Shown here: positions 7,344 to 16,294 of the stretch, piece after piece
Layout: the number at the start of each line of letters is the position of its first letter
Numbering within the stretch: position 1 is the first letter of the stretch
Assembly: GCA_963205005.1 (NCBI GenBank)
Contig: CAUJHW010000134.1
Span: 1 to 32,042, forward strand
DNA: 32,042 nt
Direction: 5' to 3'
From: Pseudomonadota bacterium
GTDB lineage: Bacteria > Pseudomonadota > Alphaproteobacteria > Caulobacterales > Caulobacteraceae
Notes under the pieces: generated by a model
Database searches by the model: none
What the model was told of the DNA's origin: nothing
Seen by the model: only the letters and a program-made list of their open reading frames with translations
Program-made: the position numbers and the translations under genes

Positions 7344-8762
7344 ATGGTCGCCGATCGCCGCCTCTACGTGGGGCCCAGCCTGCGCCGGCTTCGCCGAGAC
7401 CTGGGGCTGACCCAGTCTGACATGGCCGCCGACCTGGAGGTCTCGGCCTCCTATGTGGCGCTGCTGGAGCGCAACCACCGCCCCCTGAGCGCCGAGATGC
7501 TGCTGCGTCTGGCCCAGACCTACAAGCTGGACATGGCCGCTCTCGCAGCGGGGGGCGGGGCCGACGACACCGCCCGGCTGCAGGCGGTGCTCAAGGACCC
7601 GATGTTCGCGGACCTGGATCTGCCGTCCCTCGAGACCGCCGACGTCACCACCAACTTCCCGGGCATCACCGAGGCCCTGCTCAGGCTCTACACGGCCTAT
7701 CGCGAGGAACAGCTCGCCCTGGCTGATCGCGGGGCGGAGTCCCGGGCCGGGGGCGATGCCGGGCCGGACGCCGCCGATCCGGTGGCCGAGTCCCGCCGGT
7801 TCCTGGAGGCGCGCCGCAACAGCTTTCCCAGCCTGGATGACGCCGCCGAGCGGCTGGCCCAGGCCGTGGCGGGTCACGACAGCCTGGCCGGCTATCTGAA
7901 GGCCCGGCACAACCTGCGGGTCCGCCGCCTGCCGTCCAGCGTCATGGTCGGTTCGATCCGCCGGCTGGACCGCCACCGCAAGGAGGTGCTGCTCGACGAT
8001 GGCCTCGACAACGCCAGCCAGCTCTTCCAGCTGGCCCTCCAGCTGGCCTACCTGGAGATGCGCGGCGACATCGACGCCGTGACCGCCGAAGGCAGTTTCG
8101 CCAGCGACAGCGGCGAGCGCCTCACCCGACGCGCCCTGGCCAGCTATGCCGCCGCGGCGATCCTGATGCCCTACAGCGCCTTTGCCCGCGCGGTGGAAGC
8201 GCGTCGCTACGACCTGGAAGCCCTGGCCCGTCAGTTCGGGGCCAGCTTCGAGCAGATCGCCCACCGGCTCACCACCCTGCAGAAGCCAGGTCAGGAGCGG
8301 GTGCCGTTCTTCTTCATCCGCGTGGATCCGGCGGGTAACGTCTCCAAGCGGCTGGACGGCGCGGGCTTCCCCTTTGCCCGACATGGCGGTGGTTGTCCGT
8401 TGTGGAGCGTGCACCAGGCCTTCAGCACGCCGCGCCAGATCATTACCCAGTGGCTGGAGCTGCCGGACGGCCAGAGGTTCTTCTCCATCGCCCGCACGGT
8501 GACCGCCGGCGGCGGCGCCTTCGGGACCACCCGCGTGGAGCGGGCGATCGCGCTCGGCTGCTCGGCCGAACACGCGGGACGGCTGATCTACACCCAGGCC
8601 CAGCCTGCGCTGGGACCGGACAGCGCCACGCCGATCGGGGTCACCTGCCGTCTCTGCCATCGCACCGAATGCACGGCGCGTTCCGCCCCGCCGATCGGCC
8701 GCCAGATCCTGCCCGACGACATCCGCCGGACGAGCGCGCCCTTCGGGTTTTCCGATGCCTGA
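7344..8762 (+). CDS. RamB/ScfR-type HTH regulator of acetate or glyoxylate metabolism
   Basis: The product is 472 residues. An XRE-type helix-turn-helix (about 10-65, LRRDLGLTQSDMAADLEVSA) is followed by a degenerate IrrE/ImmA-like domain (about 170-290) in which the usual HExxH zinc motif is absent (FQLALQLAY in that place). A C-terminal ScfR/DUF2083 domain ends in a cysteine-rich segment (CRLCHRTEC). Relatives such as RamB control isocitrate lyase, malate synthase or methylcitrate-cycle genes in response to acyl-CoA status. AGGAG ends 6 bases before ATG 7344. Divergent orientation from aceA and the TTACA motif cluster between them suggest it directly controls aceA-glcB. Whether it represses or activates cannot be read from the sequence. 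Confidence 0.88.
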   Translation: MVADRRLYVGPSLRRLRRDLGLTQSDMAADLEVSASYVALLERNHRPLSAEMLLRLAQTYKLDMAALAAGGGADDTARLQAVLKDPMFADLDLPSLETADVTTNFPGITEALLRLYTAYREEQLALADRGAESRAGGDAGPDAADPVAESRRFLEARRNSFPSLDDAAERLAQAVAGHDSLAGYLKARHNLRVRRLPSSVMVGSIRRLDRHRKEVLLDDGLDNASQLFQLALQLAYLEMRGDIDAVTAEGSFASDSGERLTRRALASYAAAAILMPYSAFARAVEARRYDLEALARQFGASFEQIAHRLTTLQKPGQERVPFFFIRVDPAGNVSKRLDGAGFPFARHGGGCPLWSVHQAFSTPRQIITQWLELPDGQRFFSIARTVTAGGGAFGTTRVERAIALGCSAEHAGRLIYTQAQPALGPDSATPIGVTCRLCHRTECTARSAPPIGRQILPDDIRRTSAPFGFSDA

Positions 8763-8819
8763 AATGCCACCTGACGTGGCGTTACCCCTTGGCGGAACGC
8801 GGGATTCCGGGGCAAAACA

Positions 8820-10079
8820 ATGCTTCACTTGGGAAATACGCGACAGATGGCCCCTCGTAGCGCCGTGGCGAAGTCCACGGACCGGTTCGAACGCAAGCGC
8901 GAGGCCATACTGGACGCTGCGACACGAATCCTGAATCGCAAGGGAATCAAAGGGTTGACGCTTGGCGACACTGCCGCGGCGGTCGATCTCTCGACCACCA
9001 GCGTCACCTACTACTTCAAGCGCAAGGATGACCTCGCGGCCGCCTGCATCACACGCGGGATCGAGACGCTGCACGACCTGGCCGAGGCGGCCGTCCGCGC
9101 GGCCACCCCCGCCGAACGGCTGCACGCGTTCTTCACCCTGTACCTGGACACCCTGAAGGCGACCGAGACCGGCAAGGCGCCGCCGCTGCCGATCATCTCC
9201 GAACTGCGGGCGCTGAGCTCGCCGCGGCGTGAGGAAGTAGCCCAGGCCTACGCCCGGCTGTTCCGCAAGGCGCGGCAGATCTTCGACCATCCGGAGCTAT
9301 CGTGGATGTCCCGGGGCCGGCGCACGGCGCGCACGCGCATGCTGCTGGAACAGGTGTTCTGGGGCGGAGCCTGGCTGTCGAAGTTCGAGCCCGAGGACTA
9401 CCCGCGGATCCGCGACCGCATGGTCGACATCTTCCTGAACGGCGTGGCGACGGCGGGGGCGGCCTGGTCGCCCACGGCCTTCCCCATGGAGAAGCTGGCG
9501 GCCCGCGACGGTCCGGAGCGGGCGCGGGAGACCTTCCTGCTGGCCGCCACGCGCCTGATCAACCTGCGTGGCTATCGCGGCGCCTCGGTGGACAAGATCT
9601 CGGCCGAACTCAACGTCACCAAGGGCAGCTTCTACCACCACAACGACGCCAAGGATGACCTGGTGGTCGCCTGTTTCGAGCGCACCTTCGAGGTGATGCG
9701 GCGCGCCCAGCGCCTGTCGATCGAGATGCCGGGCAGCCAGTGGGACAAGCTGGCGGCCTGCGCGTCCTCGCTGGCGGAGTTCCAGCTCTCAGATCACGGC
9801 CCCCTGCTGCGCACCACAGCGCTGACCGCGCTGCCCGAGCAGATCCGCCAGGTGATGGTCGAGCAGTCGAACCGGGTCTCCGACCGTTTCGCTTCGATGA
9901 TCTCGGACGGGATCGCCGAGGGGTCGATCCGCCCCGTGGATCCGTTCATTGCCGCACAGATGCTCAGTGCGACGCTGAACGCCTGCGCCGAACTGGGCTA
10001 CCTGGTCCCCGATGTCCGCGCCAAGGCCGCGGCGTCGGTGTTCGTCCGTCCACTGATGATGGGCATCTTCGAGACCTAG
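8820..10079 (+). CDS. Tandem TetR-family regulator with two DNA-binding domains
   Basis: One continuous 419-residue frame contains two TetR modules in series. The first helix-turn-helix spans about 30-78 (ILNRKGIKGLTLGDTAAAVD, then TYYFKRKDDLAAAC). The second spans about 239-288 (INLRGYRGASVDKISAELNV, then FYHHNDAKDDLVVACF). Each is followed by a helical ligand-binding-type region. Ordinary TetR proteins are about 200 residues and dimerise, so this chain may act as an intramolecular pseudodimer. ATG 8820 and ATG 8847 are both possible; neither has a strong ribosome-binding site. It is convergent with the sugar-symporter gene, 10 bases apart. Ligand and targets are unknown; neighbouring transport genes are candidates only by position. 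Confidence 0.85.
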   Translation: MLHLGNTRQMAPRSAVAKSTDRFERKREAILDAATRILNRKGIKGLTLGDTAAAVDLSTTSVTYYFKRKDDLAAACITRGIETLHDLAEAAVRAATPAERLHAFFTLYLDTLKATETGKAPPLPIISELRALSSPRREEVAQAYARLFRKARQIFDHPELSWMSRGRRTARTRMLLEQVFWGGAWLSKFEPEDYPRIRDRMVDIFLNGVATAGAAWSPTAFPMEKLAARDGPERARETFLLAATRLINLRGYRGASVDKISAELNVTKGSFYHHNDAKDDLVVACFERTFEVMRRAQRLSIEMPGSQWDKLAACASSLAEFQLSDHGPLLRTTALTALPEQIRQVMVEQSNRVSDRFASMISDGIAEGSIRPVDPFIAAQMLSATLNACAELGYLVPDVRAKAAASVFVRPLMMGIFET

Positions 10080-10089
10080 ATCGCTGTCC

Positions 10090-11592
10090 TCAACGCTGGT
10101 CCGGCGCGACCTCGCCCGAACCGATCCCGGGGCCGGCTTCAGCGGCCGCGGCCTCGCTGGCGCGCAGGCGCAGCGTCTCGAGGTTCTCGGCGTGCTTGTC
10201 GCGGTCGATCGTGTAGGCCGAGATCAGCGCGATTGCGACGCCGTAGAACCCCAGGATCACGGGGATGTAGGCGAGGCCCAGGCTGTGCAGCACCTCGGGC
10301 GCAACCTCGCCACGCTCGGCCTTGTCGGGGAATCCGACGAGCGCCAGCACGGTGGTCGCCGCCAGGATGCCGCCGCTCGACACAGCCTTGCGGATAAGAC
10401 TGTTGGCGGACAGCAGCAGGCCCTCGGAACGGCGCCCGGTCTTGACCTCGGCGTCCTCGACGACGTCGGCGATCAGCGAGGCGAGCAGGATGGCGATGAT
10501 CGCGGCCATCGTCGCGTTGATGATCTCCTCGCCGTACAGCAGCCAGAGCAGTTCCGGCGTGCCGTTGGCGGGGGCCAGTCCCAGGAGCCTCAGCGACACC
10601 GGCGTCACATGAACGAAGATGACCAGCAGGAACATGGTGATCGCGCCCCACTTCTTGCCCAGCCGATGGCCGACCATCGGCGCCAGAAACACACCCAGGA
10701 ACCCGCCGATCACGCTGACAGTGGCCAGGGTGGCGAGTTCAGACTGCCGCAGCTCCCAGAAGTACAGGCCGAAGTAGATCTCCAGACCGTTGCGGGCCCC
10801 GACCGCGACGGCCACGAACATGCTGGCCAGCGCCATGGAGATGAAGGAGCGGTTGTTGAGCGTGTGGAAGACCTCGGTCGCCATCCCCTTCAGGGTGATG
10901 GCTCGTTTCGGCGGCGCGGCCAGGTAGGGAATGCGACTGGCGGTGCCGAACACCGAAGCCAGGATCGTCCCGAAGATGATCAGCGCGCCGGTCAGCGAGT
11001 AGGCGAAGTAGCCGTCGCGGGCGAGCACGCCGCCGGTCCCGTCCGGTCGCTCCTTCAGGAACACCTGATAGGCAAGCACCGTCATCCCCAGCCCGCCGGC
11101 GACCAGGAAGAAGTGTCGCAACGCCAGCAGGTTGGTGCGCTCATCGTACGCCTGGGCGAGTTCCGGCGCGAGCGCCTGATGCGGCAGTTCGAAGAAGGTG
11201 TCGAAGAACCGGACGGCGAAGATCAGCACCAGCAGATAGACACCCAGCGCCTCCTGGCTCCAGCCGGCCGGTGGATTCCACAGCAGGAAGAAGCACACCG
11301 CATAGGGCAGCGCGGCGGCCAGCATGAACGGATGCCGACGCCCCCAGCGGGAGCGGAGATTGTCGGAGATCTGCCCGAGGACCGGGTCGAGCACAGCGTC
11401 GAAGATCAGCGCGATGGCAAGGATGGAACCCACCATCTGCGGCGGCAGGCCCACCACCTGGTTGTAGAAGATCACCAGAAAGGTCGAGAGGGCCCGCAGC
11501 TTCAGGTTCGTCGCCGTCGCACCCACGGCGTAGAACAGCTTGACGCCCAGGCCCAGGCGGGGGGCTGCGGTTGGCCCTGCGACGGAGGTCAT
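10090..11592 (-). CDS. GPH-family (MelB-like) sugar:cation symporter
   Basis: This 500-residue inner-membrane protein has about 12 hydrophobic segments and the pattern of the glycoside-pentoside-hexuronide family within the MFS superfamily. It has an early loop DPVLGQISDNLRSRWGRRHP, the typical GPH motif after the second helix, and FFELPHQALAPELAQAYDER after the fourth. It probably imports a sugar or related glycoside with a cation; the substrate cannot be inferred because no catabolic genes are adjacent. GGGAGAG lies about 9 bases before ATG 11592. The C-terminal tail after the last helix is hydrophilic and Ala/Glu-rich. The double TetR gene faces it tail to tail. Confidence 0.88.
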   Translation of the reverse strand: MTSVAGPTAAPRLGLGVKLFYAVGATATNLKLRALSTFLVIFYNQVVGLPPQMVGSILAIALIFDAVLDPVLGQISDNLRSRWGRRHPFMLAAALPYAVCFFLLWNPPAGWSQEALGVYLLVLIFAVRFFDTFFELPHQALAPELAQAYDERTNLLALRHFFLVAGGLGMTVLAYQVFLKERPDGTGGVLARDGYFAYSLTGALIIFGTILASVFGTASRIPYLAAPPKRAITLKGMATEVFHTLNNRSFISMALASMFVAVAVGARNGLEIYFGLYFWELRQSELATLATVSVIGGFLGVFLAPMVGHRLGKKWGAITMFLLVIFVHVTPVSLRLLGLAPANGTPELLWLLYGEEIINATMAAIIAILLASLIADVVEDAEVKTGRRSEGLLLSANSLIRKAVSSGGILAATTVLALVGFPDKAERGEVAPEVLHSLGLAYIPVILGFYGVAIALISAYTIDRDKHAENLETLRLRASEAAAAEAGPGIGSGEVAPDQR

Positions 11593-11722
11593 GTCGGCAT
11601 TCTCTCCCTGGGTCGTCAGGGCGAGGCGCTTCTCTCGAGGCCTTCTCCCGGGCCCAAAGGTGTCGGGAGCAGCCGCGGGCCGTCAACGGATATGATCTTT
11701 CAGCGCCGACACACGGCCGGCG

Positions 11723-12712
11723 TCAGCCCACGGTCAGGATGACCTTGCCCACGTGGGCGCCGGCTTCCAGGTAGGCGTGCGCGCCGGCGGCGTCTTCCAG
11801 CGGGAAGGTCCGGTCCACCTGCGCCTTGATCTTGCCGGCGGCGATCCATGGCCAGACGACGCGTTCGATCTCGGCGGCCAGGCGGGCCTTCTCGTCCGCG
11901 TCGCGGGGGCGCAGGGTCGAACCGGTGATCACCGCGCGCTTCTGCATGATGCGGAAGATCGGAACGTCCAGCTGGCCGCCACCGAGGCTGGCGATGAACA
12001 CGATGCGGCCGCCGGTCTTCAGCGCGTCCAGGTTCTTCGCCGTGTAGTCGCCGCCCACCATGTCCAGCACCACGTCGACGCCGCCTGCCGCCTTGGCGAT
12101 CTCGGCGAAGTCCTGGGCCGTGGTGTCCACCGAGATGTCGGCCCCGAGCGCCAGGGCGGCGGCGGCCTTGTCAGCGCCCCGGCCGGTGGCGATCACCCGG
12201 GCGCCGGCCGCCTTTGCCATCTGGATCGCGGTCACGCCGATGCCCGACGTGGCGCCGTGCAGCAGCAGGGTCTCGCCGGTCTTCAGGGCGCCGTGCTCGA
12301 ACACGTTGGCGAAGACCGTGAAGACGGTCTCGGGCAGGCCCGCGGCCTGCTCGAAGCTGAAGCCACCCGGGATCGGCAGGGCGTGACGGGCGTCGCACAC
12401 TGCGTACTGGGCATAGCCGCCGCCGCCCAACAGGGCGCAGACGCGGTCGCCGGCCTTCCAGCGCCCGCCGCCCACGGCCACTTCGCCGGCGACCTCCAGA
12501 CCCATGGTGGCCGGCGATCCGGGGGGCGGCGGATAGCCGCCCATCCGCTGCAGCAGGTCGGGGCGGTTCACGCCGGCGGCGCGCACCCGGATCAGGATCT
12601 GGCCGTCAGCCGGCCTGGGGATCGGCAGCGGCTCCGGCCTCAGCGCCGATGCAGGCCCCTTGCCGCCCTCGATGGCGATGGCGGTCATGGTCTCGGCTTC
12701 GATCGGGCTCAT
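11723..12712 (-). CDS. PIG3-type NAD(P)H quinone oxidoreductase
   Basis: The product is 329 residues of the zinc-free medium-chain dehydrogenase/reductase superfamily. The N-terminal GroES-like part has AAGVNRPDLLQRMGGYPPPP and the GLEVAGEV strand, typical of the PIG3 (TP53I3-like) branch. The NADPH-binding Rossmann part has LLLHGATSGIGVTAIQMAKA and IVFIASLGGG. Structural and catalytic zinc ligands are missing, as expected for quinone reductases. AGGA lies 7 bases before ATG 12712; an ATG eight codons in is the alternative. It is divergent from the DUF1192 gene and 130 bases from the symporter gene downstream. The physiological substrate is not known. Confidence 0.92.
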   Translation of the reverse strand: MSPIEAETMTAIAIEGGKGPASALRPEPLPIPRPADGQILIRVRAAGVNRPDLLQRMGGYPPPPGSPATMGLEVAGEVAVGGGRWKAGDRVCALLGGGGYAQYAVCDARHALPIPGGFSFEQAAGLPETVFTVFANVFEHGALKTGETLLLHGATSGIGVTAIQMAKAAGARVIATGRGADKAAAALALGADISVDTTAQDFAEIAKAAGGVDVVLDMVGGDYTAKNLDALKTGGRIVFIASLGGGQLDVPIFRIMQKRAVITGSTLRPRDADEKARLAAEIERVVWPWIAAGKIKAQVDRTFPLEDAAGAHAYLEAGAHVGKVILTVG

Positions 12713-12793
12713 GCGACATTCCTGAATCTTGCGCTTCCGCGCGTGTCGCGTTCAGATACCCCTCACAGGCGGGGCCGCAAAGGAGGGTTCGGG

Positions 12794-13000
12794 ATGGAAG
12801 AACCTGTGAGTATCCGGGTCGGCCGAGGCCAGCGCCTCATCGAGGCGGTGCGCGAGGATCTTGAACTCTACGGCGTGGCCGAACTGGAGGAGCGCCTTGA
12901 GGTGCTCGCCGCCGAGACCGCCCGGGTCAAGGCCCAGATCGACAGGAAGAAGTCCGGGCGGGCCGCCGCCGACGCCCTGTTCTCGCCGCCGCCCGCCTGA
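12794..13000 (+). CDS. DUF1192 family small protein
   Basis: This 68-residue protein matches the alphaproteobacterial DUF1192 family: a short amphipathic, probably coiled-coil helix (VAELEERLEVLAAETARVKA, then QIDRKK) followed by the RAAADALF terminus. A strong ribosome-binding site, AGGAGGG at 12781-12787, sits 6 bases before ATG 12794 and settles the start. Function is unknown. It lies 86 bases upstream of rcdA on the same strand and may share its transcript. Confidence 0.85.
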   Translation: MEEPVSIRVGRGQRLIEAVREDLELYGVAELEERLEVLAAETARVKAQIDRKKSGRAAADALFSPPPA

Positions 13001-13086
13001 ACAGGGGTGGCATGGCGGTTGCAGGGTGACAACCAAAGCGCTTTCCGTTCAGCGGGCGGCAACCAGAACCGTGTAAAGTCGAGACG

Positions 13087-13596
13087 ATGCAGGACACCCA
13101 GAGCCCAGACTGGCGCGGCGACGTCATCCAGGACTTCGCCCGCTCCGAGCTTTTTGAGCGCACGTTCCAGGAAGGAATGGAGCTGGTCGAGGAGACGGCG
13201 GGATATCTCGACGGCGAAGGCCGGCAGGAATCCAAGCTGCTCTCGCGCGACGCGGCCCTGTCCTACGCGGGCGAAAGCATGCGCCTGACCACGCGCCTGA
13301 TGCAGGTGGCCTCGTGGCTTCTGGTGCAGCGCGCCGTGCGCGAGGGCGACATGGCCCCGGCCGCCGCCTGCGAGGAACGCTACCGTCTGAATTCCGACGA
13401 GGTGTCGCGCGCTGCGGCCGCCGCCTCGCGCAACGACCTGCCCTCCGGCCTGACCCGTCTGGCCGACCGCGCCGAGCGCCTCTACGACCGCGTGCGCCAT
13501 CTGGACAAGCGGATGTACCTGGAAGGCCAGACCACCGAGCCGACCAACGCGGTGCTGTCGCATCTGGACCGCCTGAAGAGCGCCTTCGGCGGCTAG
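13087..13596 (+). CDS. rcdA: RcdA-family adaptor (DUF1465), regulator of CtrA degradation
   Basis: The product is 169 residues and predominantly helical, as for RcdA of Caulobacter (about 174). Conserved parts are FARSELFERTFQEGMELVEE, AGYLDGEGRQESK and SMRLTTRLMQVASWLLVQRA, which form the three-helix bundle, followed by a longer C-terminal tail. In Caulobacter RcdA works with CpdR, PopA and cyclic di-GMP to deliver CtrA and other cell-cycle proteins to ClpXP at the G1-S transition. The gene's stop codon overlaps the comM stop on the opposite strand by four bases (CTAG, 13593-13596). The family call is firm; an identical function in this organism is inference. Confidence 0.82.
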   Translation: MQDTQSPDWRGDVIQDFARSELFERTFQEGMELVEETAGYLDGEGRQESKLLSRDAALSYAGESMRLTTRLMQVASWLLVQRAVREGDMAPAAACEERYRLNSDEVSRAAAAASRNDLPSGLTRLADRAERLYDRVRHLDKRMYLEGQTTEPTNAVLSHLDRLKSAFGG

Positions 13597-15143
13597 AGCT
13601 CCGACCCCGCCCGCAACGGCGCGCCCATCGAGGTTCCGGGCGCGATGCGACGGTAGATCAGCGCCTCGGCCACGTGCACGCGGCGCACGCCGCCCGACCC
13701 CTCCAGGTCCGCGATGGTGCGCGCCAGCCGCAGGGTCCGGGTCCAGCCGCGCGCGGACAGGCCGCCGGCCTCCGCCGCCCGGGACAATAGCGCCCTGGCC
13801 GGCGGATCGAGGTCGGCGATGGTTTCCAGCCAGTCGCCCTCGGCCTGGGCGTTCAGCGGGGCACCGCCGCCGGCGCCTGCTGCCCGCGCCATCTGAAGCC
13901 CGCGCGCCTGCGCCACCCGGGCCGAAGCCTCTACGGTGCCCTCGGTCGGCGCGGGCAGGGCCAGATCCGCCGCAGTGACCGGCGGAACCTCGACCTGAAG
14001 GTCGATGCGGTCCATCAGCGGGCCCGAGATACGCCCCTGATAGTCGGTCTGGCATCGCGGCGCCCGGCCACAAGCGCCCCGGCCGGCGCCGCCGTGGCCG
14101 CAGCGGCACGGATTCATCGCCGCCACCAGCTGGAAGCGCGCCGGATAGCGGACGTGGGCGTTCGCGCGGGCCACCACCACCTCGCCGGTTTCCAGCGGCT
14201 GTCGCAGGCTATCGAGGGCCTGGGTTCCGAACTCTGGCAATTCGTCCAGGAACAGCACCCCGTTGTGCGCCAGGCTGACTTCGCCGGGCTTGGCCTTCAG
14301 ACCGCCGCCGGTCAGCGCGGCCATGCTGGCGGAGTGGTGCGGACTGCGGAACGGCCGGGCGCGGGTGAGCTGGCCCCGGGCGATCAGGCCCGCCACCGAG
14401 TGGATCATCGAGGTCTGCAAGAGCTCTTCCGGCGTCAGCGGGGGCAACAGGCCGGGCAGCCGCGCGGCCATCATAGACTTGCCGGAGCCGGGCGGGCCGA
14501 TGAACGACAGGTTGTGGCCCCCCGCGGCGGCGATCTCCAGCGCCCGCTTGGCGTTCTCCTGCCCCTTCACGTCGCGCAGATCGGGAACGAGATTGTCATC
14601 CAGCATCTGTCCGGGGCTGGGCGGTGACAGGATCTGGGTTCCGCGGAAATGGTTCACCAGGGCGATGAGCGAGGGGGCCGCGAGCACCCGGGTCTCGCCG
14701 GCCCAGGCCGCCTCGGGACCACAGGCCTCGGGACAGATCAGCCCCAGGCCGAGGCCGCCGGCCGCCACCGCGGCGGGCAGGGCGCCCGCCACCGGGGTGA
14801 TCCGACCGTCCAGCGCCAGCTCGCCCACCGCGGCCCAGTCATCCAGGGCGTCCGGCGGGATGATCCCCATGGCGGCCATGATCGCCAGCGCAATGGGAAG
14901 GTCGTAGTGGCTGCCCTCCTTTGGCAGGTCGGCGGGGGCCAGGTTGGCGATGATCCGCTTGGCCGGCAGCGCCAGGCCCATGCCGACGAAGGCGGCCCGG
15001 ACGCGCTCACGGCTCTCCGAAACCGCCTTGTCGCCCATGCCGACCAGGAAGAACTTCGACTCGCCGCTGGTGAACTGGACCTGGACGTCGACACGCACCG
15101 CCTCGACGCCGCTGAACGCCAGGGTCACCACCCGCGCAGCCAT
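13593..15143 (-). CDS. comM: YifB/ComM family Mg-chelatase-like AAA+ ATPase
   Basis: The product is 516 residues. An N-terminal Lon-like ChlI domain (about 1-170) is followed by a Mg-chelatase-type AAA+ core with Walker A GPPGSGKSMMAARLPG, Walker B GVLFLDELPEF and the NPCRCG sensor region. The C-terminal helical domain ends near RRIAPGTSMG. In naturally competent bacteria ComM is a hexameric helicase that extends branch migration of incoming DNA during transformation. Here it may act in recombination generally; competence cannot be judged from this window. ATG 15143 is preferred to a TTG two codons upstream. It is 133 bases downstream of gshB on the same strand, with its own probable control region holding a DnaA box. 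Confidence 0.93.
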   Translation of the reverse strand: MAARVVTLAFSGVEAVRVDVQVQFTSGESKFFLVGMGDKAVSESRERVRAAFVGMGLALPAKRIIANLAPADLPKEGSHYDLPIALAIMAAMGIIPPDALDDWAAVGELALDGRITPVAGALPAAVAAGGLGLGLICPEACGPEAAWAGETRVLAAPSLIALVNHFRGTQILSPPSPGQMLDDNLVPDLRDVKGQENAKRALEIAAAGGHNLSFIGPPGSGKSMMAARLPGLLPPLTPEELLQTSMIHSVAGLIARGQLTRARPFRSPHHSASMAALTGGGLKAKPGEVSLAHNGVLFLDELPEFGTQALDSLRQPLETGEVVVARANAHVRYPARFQLVAAMNPCRCGHGGAGRGACGRAPRCQTDYQGRISGPLMDRIDLQVEVPPVTAADLALPAPTEGTVEASARVAQARGLQMARAAGAGGGAPLNAQAEGDWLETIADLDPPARALLSRAAEAGGLSARGWTRTLRLARTIADLEGSGGVRRVHVAEALIYRRIAPGTSMGAPLRAGSEL

Positions 15144-15170
15144 CCGCAACCCCTTGATTCCAGGCGAAAG

Positions 15171-15179
15171 TTATCCACA
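15171..15179 (+). promoter_or_regulatory. Consensus DnaA box TTATCCACA
   Basis: A perfect 9-base match to the DnaA box lies 28 bases upstream of the comM start codon, within the 133-base gap to gshB. Two GANTC sites, the CcrM methylation motif, flank it at 15156-15160 and 15260-15264. DnaA may regulate comM, but one box is not proof of binding. Confidence 0.5.
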
Positions 15180-15276
15180 AGACCAGCACGCCCGGCGGGT
15201 CAGATCAAGAACAAAAAAGGAACTGACGGGAAACCTAGACGTTTCCGTGACTTCTGCGCGACTCTTCCACAACAGC

Positions 15277-16224
15277 CTAAGCCGTGGCGCGCAAGGCCTC
15301 GATCCGGCGCCACATCACCTCGGTGGCGTCGATGCCGGTGAACCGCTTCAGCGACGGCGCGCCGGTGGGCGAGGTGACGTTGATCTCCGTCAGGTAGTCG
15401 CCGATCACGTCGATGCCGACGAACAGCAGGCCGCGCGCCTTCAGCTCCGGCCCGATGGCCGCGCAGATCTCCCGGTCGCGGGCTGACAGCTCCACCGGCT
15501 GGGCGGTGCCGCCCACGGCCAGGTTGGAGCGGATCTGGCCTTTGGCGGGCACACGGTTGATCGCGCCGACCGGCTCGCCGTCGACCAGAAGGATGCGCTT
15601 GTCGCCCTTGGTCACCGAGGGGAGGAACTTCTGGACGATCACCGGCTCGTGGGCGAGCTCGGCGTGGATCTCCAGCAGCGCCCCGAAATTCGGATCATCG
15701 GCGAGATGCCGGGTCACGCCCGAGCCGCCGCGGCCGTTCAGCGGCTTCAGCACCACATCGCCGTGCCGGGCGCGGAAGTCGCGGATCGCCTCGCGGTCCC
15801 AGGTGATCAGGGTCGGCGGCTGCAGGCCGGGGAAGCGGGTGACGAACACCTTCTCCGGCGCGCTGCGCACCTCGGCCGGATTATTCACCACCAGAGTCTT
15901 CGGGTGGATCGCCTCCAGGAAGTAGGTGGCGTCGATGTACTTCATGTCGAAGGGCGGATCCTGGCGCATCAGGACCACGTCGAAATCCGACAGTTCCACC
16001 TGCCGCACCGGGCCGGCCTGCACATGGTCGCCCTGCACGCGTTTCACCGTGACGTCGCGGCCGCGGGCGAACACCCGGCCCTCGTCCATCGCCAGCGACT
16101 CGGTGAGGTAGACGAACAGCGAGTGCCCGCGCGCCTGGGCGGTCTCCATCATCAGGAAGGTCGAATCCCCCTCGATGTTGATCCCCTCGATGGGGTCCAT
16201 CTGGACGGCGACCTTCAGAGACAT
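15277..16224 (-). CDS. gshB: Glutathione synthetase
   Basis: The product is 315 residues of the ATP-grasp superfamily and joins gamma-glutamylcysteine with glycine to make glutathione, in the cytoplasm. Family markers are the N-terminal [19 protein letters not shown], the [18 protein letters not shown] segment, the ATP-grasp loop [14 protein letters not shown] and the magnesium-binding [23 protein letters not shown] 16224 gives the usual start [10 protein letters not shown]; an ATG 11 codons upstream is less likely. It ends the rdgB-hemW-rsmI-yraN-SirB1 run after a 70-base gap, and gshB commonly neighbours rsmI and yraN in alphaproteobacteria. Confidence 0.96.
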   Translation of the reverse strand: MSLKVAVQMDPIEGINIEGDSTFLMMETAQARGHSLFVYLTESLAMDEGRVFARGRDVTVKRVQGDHVQAGPVRQVELSDFDVVLMRQDPPFDMKYIDATYFLEAIHPKTLVVNNPAEVRSAPEKVFVTRFPGLQPPTLITWDREAIRDFRARHGDVVLKPLNGRGGSGVTRHLADDPNFGALLEIHAELAHEPVIVQKFLPSVTKGDKRILLVDGEPVGAINRVPAKGQIRSNLAVGGTAQPVELSARDREICAAIGPELKARGLLFVGIDVIGDYLTEINVTSPTGAPSLKRFTGIDATEVMWRRIEALRATA

Positions 16225-16294
16225 GCGGCTAACCCTGGTTTGGAGTGCGTCCGACATAAGCGGTTGGCCGCCGAAGCGCCAGCGCGCCGCCCGC

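Noticed and set aside
7329..9290. A 653-codon minus-strand frame antisense to the RamB-like gene and the TetR gene
   Set aside because: It has no recognisable domain, lies over two convincing genes and shows the composition of a shadow frame.
10192..11742. A 516-codon plus-strand frame over the symporter gene
   Set aside because: Gln/Glu/Arg-rich shadow of a hydrophobic membrane protein, with no family features.
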